Below the pieces are notes generated by a model. That model made no database searches and was not told the DNA's origin. It saw only the letters and a list, made by a program, of their open reading frames with translations. A DNA stretch of 64,000 bases from positions 310,001-374,000 of the forward strand of contig NZ_FMAE01000008.1 of the NCBI RefSeq assembly GCF_900094575.1, read 5' to 3'. A program made the position numbers and the translations under genes. Shown one piece after another: positions 60,852 through 64,000 of this stretch (within the stretch, counting starts at the first letter, position 1; each line of letters starts with the position of its first letter). The stretch comes from Bradyrhizobium yuanmingense (GTDB lineage: Bacteria; Pseudomonadota; Alphaproteobacteria; Rhizobiales; Xanthobacteraceae).

Positions 60852-61925
60852 ATGTCGGATGCAATTTATCGGGCCGCTGAGCCCGACATTTCGATCATCA
60901 TCGTGAGCTACAACACGCGCACTATGACGCTCGAATGTATTCGATCTGTCTTGGCACAAACAACGACAGTACTCTACGAAGTCATCGTTTTCGATAACGC
61001 TTCAACAGACGGATCTCCGGAAGCCATTCGCGCAAACTTCCCTCAACTCGAGCTCATCGCGTCGCAAGAAAATCTTGGGTTTGCCGGCGCCAACAACATC
61101 GCCGCGATGCGGGCGCGGGGACGCCGGTTTCTGCTGCTCAACCCGGACACCCTGATCTTGAATCGCGCAATCGATCATCTGCACGAGTTCGCCGATGCGA
61201 ATCCGCGCTTTGGGATCTGGGGCGGGCGCACCGTGCTGTCTGACGGCCGCTTGAATCCTGGCTCCTGTTGGGGAGATGCCACCTTATGGAGCATCTTCTG
61301 TTTTGCTACTGGTCTGACCAGCTTGAAGCGCAGCAGCTCGGTTTTCAATCCCGAAGGATACGGTGGTTGGAAGCGTGACAGCATTCGTGCAGTCGACATT
61401 GTCACGGGCTGCTTTCTTCTCATAGACCGCGAACTTTGGAAGCAACTTGACGGCTTTGATCCCGAGTTTTTCATGTACGGTGAAGAAGCGGACTTGTGCC
61501 GCCGGGCGCGCAAGCTTGGTGCATCCCCAACCATCACGCCTGCAGCTACCATCATTCATTACGGCCAGTCTTCCGAGCCCGATCAAGCAGAGCAACGCAT
61601 CAAGGTCCTTGCCGGCCGGATCACGCTGCTGCGGCGTCACAATTCTGCTGCGACGATTCTCGCAGGCAAGACACTGTACATGCTTCTCCCCCTCCTGCGC
61701 TTGCTTGCGTACGGAACGGCCGGCCTGGTCTCCGGCAGAAGTGATCTGCGTGAAAAGGCGCGAAACTGGCGCTATGTCTGGCAGCATCGTCAACGCTGGG
61801 TGAATGGCTGGAGCAATGTCGGCGTGAGGAGCGCGCGCGGCAATCCGCGCAACAAGCTGCCAGAGGAGGTAGCGGCTGTGGAACGTCCGTTAGGGGACGC
61901 GTTATCCCGCTCGCGCCAGGGATAG
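60852..61925 (+). CDS. Family 2 glycosyltransferase (rhamnosyltransferase WbbL-like)
   Basis: A 357-residue enzyme: ISIIIVSYNTRTMTLECI, IVFDNASTDGSPEAI, LLLNPDTLI (DxD equivalent) near residue 100, and VTGCFLLIDRELWKQLDGFD with FFMYGEEADLCRRARK near 210, all hallmarks of the WbbL subgroup that often transfers rhamnose from dTDP-rhamnose. The rfbCBDA operon could supply that donor. ATG 60852 (GAGG upstream) or ATG 60837 may be the start. The deacetylase gene follows six bases after the stop. Confidence 0.9.
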   Translation: MSDAIYRAAEPDISIIIVSYNTRTMTLECIRSVLAQTTTVLYEVIVFDNASTDGSPEAIRANFPQLELIASQENLGFAGANNIAAMRARGRRFLLLNPDTLILNRAIDHLHEFADANPRFGIWGGRTVLSDGRLNPGSCWGDATLWSIFCFATGLTSLKRSSSVFNPEGYGGWKRDSIRAVDIVTGCFLLIDRELWKQLDGFDPEFFMYGEEADLCRRARKLGASPTITPAATIIHYGQSSEPDQAEQRIKVLAGRITLLRRHNSAATILAGKTLYMLLPLLRLLAYGTAGLVSGRSDLREKARNWRYVWQHRQRWVNGWSNVGVRSARGNPRNKLPEEVAAVERPLGDALSRSRQG

Positions 61926-61931
61926 CCACTG

Positions 61932-62846
61932 ATGCGGCGCGACGTTACCATTGTGGTCTATCATCATATCGCGGACCGTGAAGACCCGTTAACCAGCAAG
62001 CTTGGAGTTGTTACAAGGCCAGAGGTTTTTGAGAAGCACGTCAAGTATTTCGCGCGTCATTTTGACGTGGTGAGCGGATCGGACCTTGTAAGTGGCACTC
62101 TGCCGCGTAAACCTTTGCTGATCACCTTCGATGACGCATATCGCTCAGTTCTCGATACCGCAAGTACTGTCCTTAAAACGGCAAATGCACCTTCGCTGTT
62201 CTTCGTCAATCCGACAACGCTGCTCGGAAGCAGATTGCCAGTGGATAATATCTTATCGTTGGCAGCGGTGGTGCTCGGTAAACAGCAACTGATAGCTCTC
62301 CTAAACATCAACGAAACCGGACCAACATCAGTCCCTAGGCTCATCGCCAACGTGATTTCAAAATGGACTCAGGCGCAAATTGCCGAGGCGAAGCAGCAGC
62401 TGTGTACCGCAATGGGCACCAATGAATTGGAACTCCGGCGTACATCGAAGCTTTTTCTTAATATCACCGATATCAAGCGGTTTGCGAGCTTAGGGATTGA
62501 AGTAGGAAACCACTCGATGAGCCACACGTTCTTTCGTTCGCTTTCATCGAGCGAGTTGGAGACCGAGATCGTGCAAAGCCGAGAGCTTCTGGAGAAGTTA
62601 TCGGGACAAACGGTTCAATGCCTGAGTATTCCCTATGGGAATGCATTGGACGCGACCGAAGGTGCGCTGCGCGCCGCACGGCGTAATCACAAGGCGATCT
62701 TTTTAGTGCATGCGAAAAGCAACCGCTTTAAACCGGCGGCTGACATTTTCTATCGGATTAGCCTGGGGAACGCCGCGCCAGAAGAGATTCCGTTCAAGCT
62801 CCGGATTATGCCTGTACTACGGTGTGCGAGAGATTGGCTATGGTAG
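61932..62846 (+). CDS. NodB-type polysaccharide deacetylase (2)
   Basis: A 304-residue family 4 carbohydrate esterase: VYHHIADRED at the N-terminus, KPLLITFDDAYRSVLDT (catalytic Asp pair) near residue 62, EVGNHSMSHTFF (metal His-x3-His) near 198 and LSIPYGNALDA near 235. There is an insertion of about 90 residues between the first two motifs compared with minimal members. No signal peptide, so cytosolic action is likely. It overlaps the formyltransferase gene by 7 nt. Deacetylation here could free the amino group that the formyltransferase then modifies. Confidence 0.88.
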   Translation: MRRDVTIVVYHHIADREDPLTSKLGVVTRPEVFEKHVKYFARHFDVVSGSDLVSGTLPRKPLLITFDDAYRSVLDTASTVLKTANAPSLFFVNPTTLLGSRLPVDNILSLAAVVLGKQQLIALLNINETGPTSVPRLIANVISKWTQAQIAEAKQQLCTAMGTNELELRRTSKLFLNITDIKRFASLGIEVGNHSMSHTFFRSLSSSELETEIVQSRELLEKLSGQTVQCLSIPYGNALDATEGALRAARRNHKAIFLVHAKSNRFKPAADIFYRISLGNAAPEEIPFKLRIMPVLRCARDWLW

Positions 62847-63670
62847 CTGGGCAGCCCGAACAAAAGAGAATAGTGATTCTGACGCGGGATGGCCCAGAAC
62901 ATCGCTATGTCGCAAACATGCTTTGCGCTGGACTCGCCATTGACCGCATCATTGTGGACCGGTCAGCACGGAGAACAAGACTGCGGCGCGCCGTACGGAA
63001 GGGGTTGGTGCATTTCTTAGGAAAGGCAACCCGTGCTGTCTTTCTCAAGATGATTCGAGACGATGAGGCCCGGACTCGGTCACTTGAAAGTCTGTTGGGG
63101 CAAAAGGCTCAAACATTCTATGCATCTGATCGAATCGTCTATGTCGAGGGCATAAACGGCACCGCAAGCTTGGAAGTCCTGCGGCAGAGACGCCCCGATG
63201 CGATTCTTATTTACGGCACGGCGGTCGTGAAGAATGCGGTCCTCGACTCTGCAACCGATATCTGCATCAATCTGCATACAGGTATTAGCCCCCAGTATCG
63301 CGGAACCGCGTGCAGCTTTTGGCCTGTAGTCAACGACGAGTTGGATATGCTCGGTGCGACCATTCACGAATGCACGTCCGGCGTCGACAGCGGGCCGATC
63401 TTTGAGACAGTGCATTCGAGATACGAACCAGGGGACGATTTGCATAGGATTTTTGGCCGAGCCGTGATGGTCGGTGCCGAAGCGTATGTACGAGTGGTTC
63501 AACGCTATGTGGCGGGCACCTTGAGCGGAGTTTCGCAAGATCTCAGTCTTGGGCGCGAGTACCGTGGAGCCGATTTGACCATTGGTCCGGAATTGGTGGC
63601 GCGACGCCGGCTCGCCCGTCTGAGGTCGTCCATCGCCGAAATCTCGATCATTGGTCAAAACGACAGGTAG
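62840..63670 (+). CDS. Formyltransferase-family protein
   Basis: A 276-residue protein with the formyltransferase signature: INLHTGISPQYRGTACSFW (Asn, His and the folate loop) near residue 143 and GATIHECTSGVDSGPIFE with the catalytic Asp near 175. These match the Asn-His-Asp triad of N10-formyltetrahydrofolate-dependent enzymes, which include sugar N-formyltransferases. ATG 62840 overlaps the deacetylase stop. The order glycosyltransferase-deacetylase-formyltransferase suggests replacement of an N-acetyl by an N-formyl group on a sugar, which is inference. The N-terminal 120 residues are less conserved than in methionyl-tRNA formyltransferase. Confidence 0.88.
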   Translation: MVAGQPEQKRIVILTRDGPEHRYVANMLCAGLAIDRIIVDRSARRTRLRRAVRKGLVHFLGKATRAVFLKMIRDDEARTRSLESLLGQKAQTFYASDRIVYVEGINGTASLEVLRQRRPDAILIYGTAVVKNAVLDSATDICINLHTGISPQYRGTACSFWPVVNDELDMLGATIHECTSGVDSGPIFETVHSRYEPGDDLHRIFGRAVMVGAEAYVRVVQRYVAGTLSGVSQDLSLGREYRGADLTIGPELVARRRLARLRSSIAEISIIGQNDR

Positions 63671-63770
63671 TTCGCTGACGGGCAATCGTGCAAAAGCTCG
63701 CCTTATCGACCGAAGTCGTAAGCCGCCCCAGCAGATCGTCATCGATGGGGAAAGCGGTGACCGGCGCCTG

Positions 63771-64000
63771 CTAGGACGACGCTGCGAGCCCCAGCGCCGT
63801 ACCCGCTGAGGGGTCGACCCAACGTCGGATAGTGCCGTCAATCAAATTGGCCCCGTACATCCAGCCGTCGGGCCCCTTCTGCATGTCGACGATGCCTTGT
63901 ACGTTGTCCACCAATTGGACGCTGGTGACCTGCCGGCTTGCGTTCAAGGTCGCAGCGAAGATCGTTCCGTTCTGGACATCGTCGAAAAAAATCGTGTTCT
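63771..64000 (-). CDS. C-terminal part of a beta-propeller-like (PQQ-dependent sugar dehydrogenase-type) protein
   Basis: An open minus-strand frame runs from the window edge to TAG at 63771-63773, 75 residues long. The visible part has two blade-like repeats: NTIFFDDVQNGTIFAATLN and QGIVDMQKGPDGWMYGANLI, then GTIRRW. The pattern IVDMxxGPDGxxY is typical of glucose/sorbosone dehydrogenase-like propellers. The start lies beyond the window, so length and signal peptide are unknown. The gene is convergent with the formyltransferase, with 100 bp between. Confidence 0.7.
   Translation of the reverse strand, partial: NTIFFDDVQNGTIFAATLNASRQVTSVQLVDNVQGIVDMQKGPDGWMYGANLIDGTIRRWVDPSAGTALGLAASS

Noticed and set aside
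1..64000. CRISPR arrays, insertion sequences, integrases or prophage genes
   Set aside because: No regularly spaced repeats, no transposase or integrase motifs and no terminal inverted repeats were seen.

Overview
The window looks like chromosome of an alphaproteobacterium of the Rhizobiales, most likely Bradyrhizobium or a close relative. This rests on the GC-rich coding style, the FliN-like protein and tRNA-Leu(GAG) at the left edge, a small CPxC protein type I know from Bradyrhizobium, and the rhizobial style of the polysaccharide genes. No database was searched.

Layout. Positions 1-600 hold an ordinary core end (FliN-like gene, tRNA-Leu). After a decayed SRAP gene and mostly empty DNA, 2474-5109 carries a small protein, a PqqD/HPr-kinase-like fusion and a PF14907-type nucleotidyltransferase. 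Two divergent H-NS-family genes follow (5256-6727). From 6790 to about 51435 and again from 60852 to 63670 lies a large exopolysaccharide locus: priming sugar transferase, two polymerase-like membrane proteins, a Wzc/ExoP-type co-polymerase with tyrosine kinase, dTDP-rhamnose genes rfbCBDA, a Wzx-type flippase, PssD and PssE, amino-sugar genes (oxidoreductase, acetyltransferase, two DegT aminotransferases, epimerase), seven glycosyltransferases besides PssD and PssE, two methyltransferases, two NodB-type deacetylases, a formyltransferase, and a GMC oxidoreductase with an aldo/keto reductase. Two complete type I secretion cassettes are embedded in it. Cassette 1 (16705-26776) has a 2039-residue multidomain substrate, a 106-residue protein, a HlyB-like ABC exporter and a HlyD-like adaptor. 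Cassette 2 (52207-57974) has an 809-residue beta-helix/Ig/W-rich/RTX-like substrate, a PrtD-like exporter and an adaptor. A LapG-like transglutaminase-type protease and a Sec-exported paralogue of the cassette-2 beta-helix domain follow (59020-60514). The window ends inside a minus-strand beta-propeller-like gene.

How the genes work together. The sugar genes can make dTDP-L-rhamnose and acylated or formylated amino sugars. The transferases would assemble a repeat unit on undecaprenyl phosphate, the flippase and polymerases would move and polymerise it, and the Wzc-like protein would control chain length. The two exporters would put large adhesive or polysaccharide-associated proteins on the same surface. 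At least 15 AT-rich islands sit between genes or operons, and the locus encodes two H-NS-like proteins, so silencing by these proteins is a reasonable inference.

Most notable finding. Short remnants between genes suggest that a block pssD-pssE-...-acetyltransferase-aminotransferase A-epimerase-aminotransferase B was once duplicated and then lost genes in a complementary way. In the left copy pssE, the acetyltransferase, aminotransferase A and the epimerase survive, while pssD and aminotransferase B are remnants. In the right copy pssD and aminotransferase B survive, while pssE, the acetyltransferase and an aminotransferase A/epimerase fusion are remnants. The PqqD/HprK/nucleotidyltransferase trio and the twice-exported beta-helix family are the best candidates for under-described biology.
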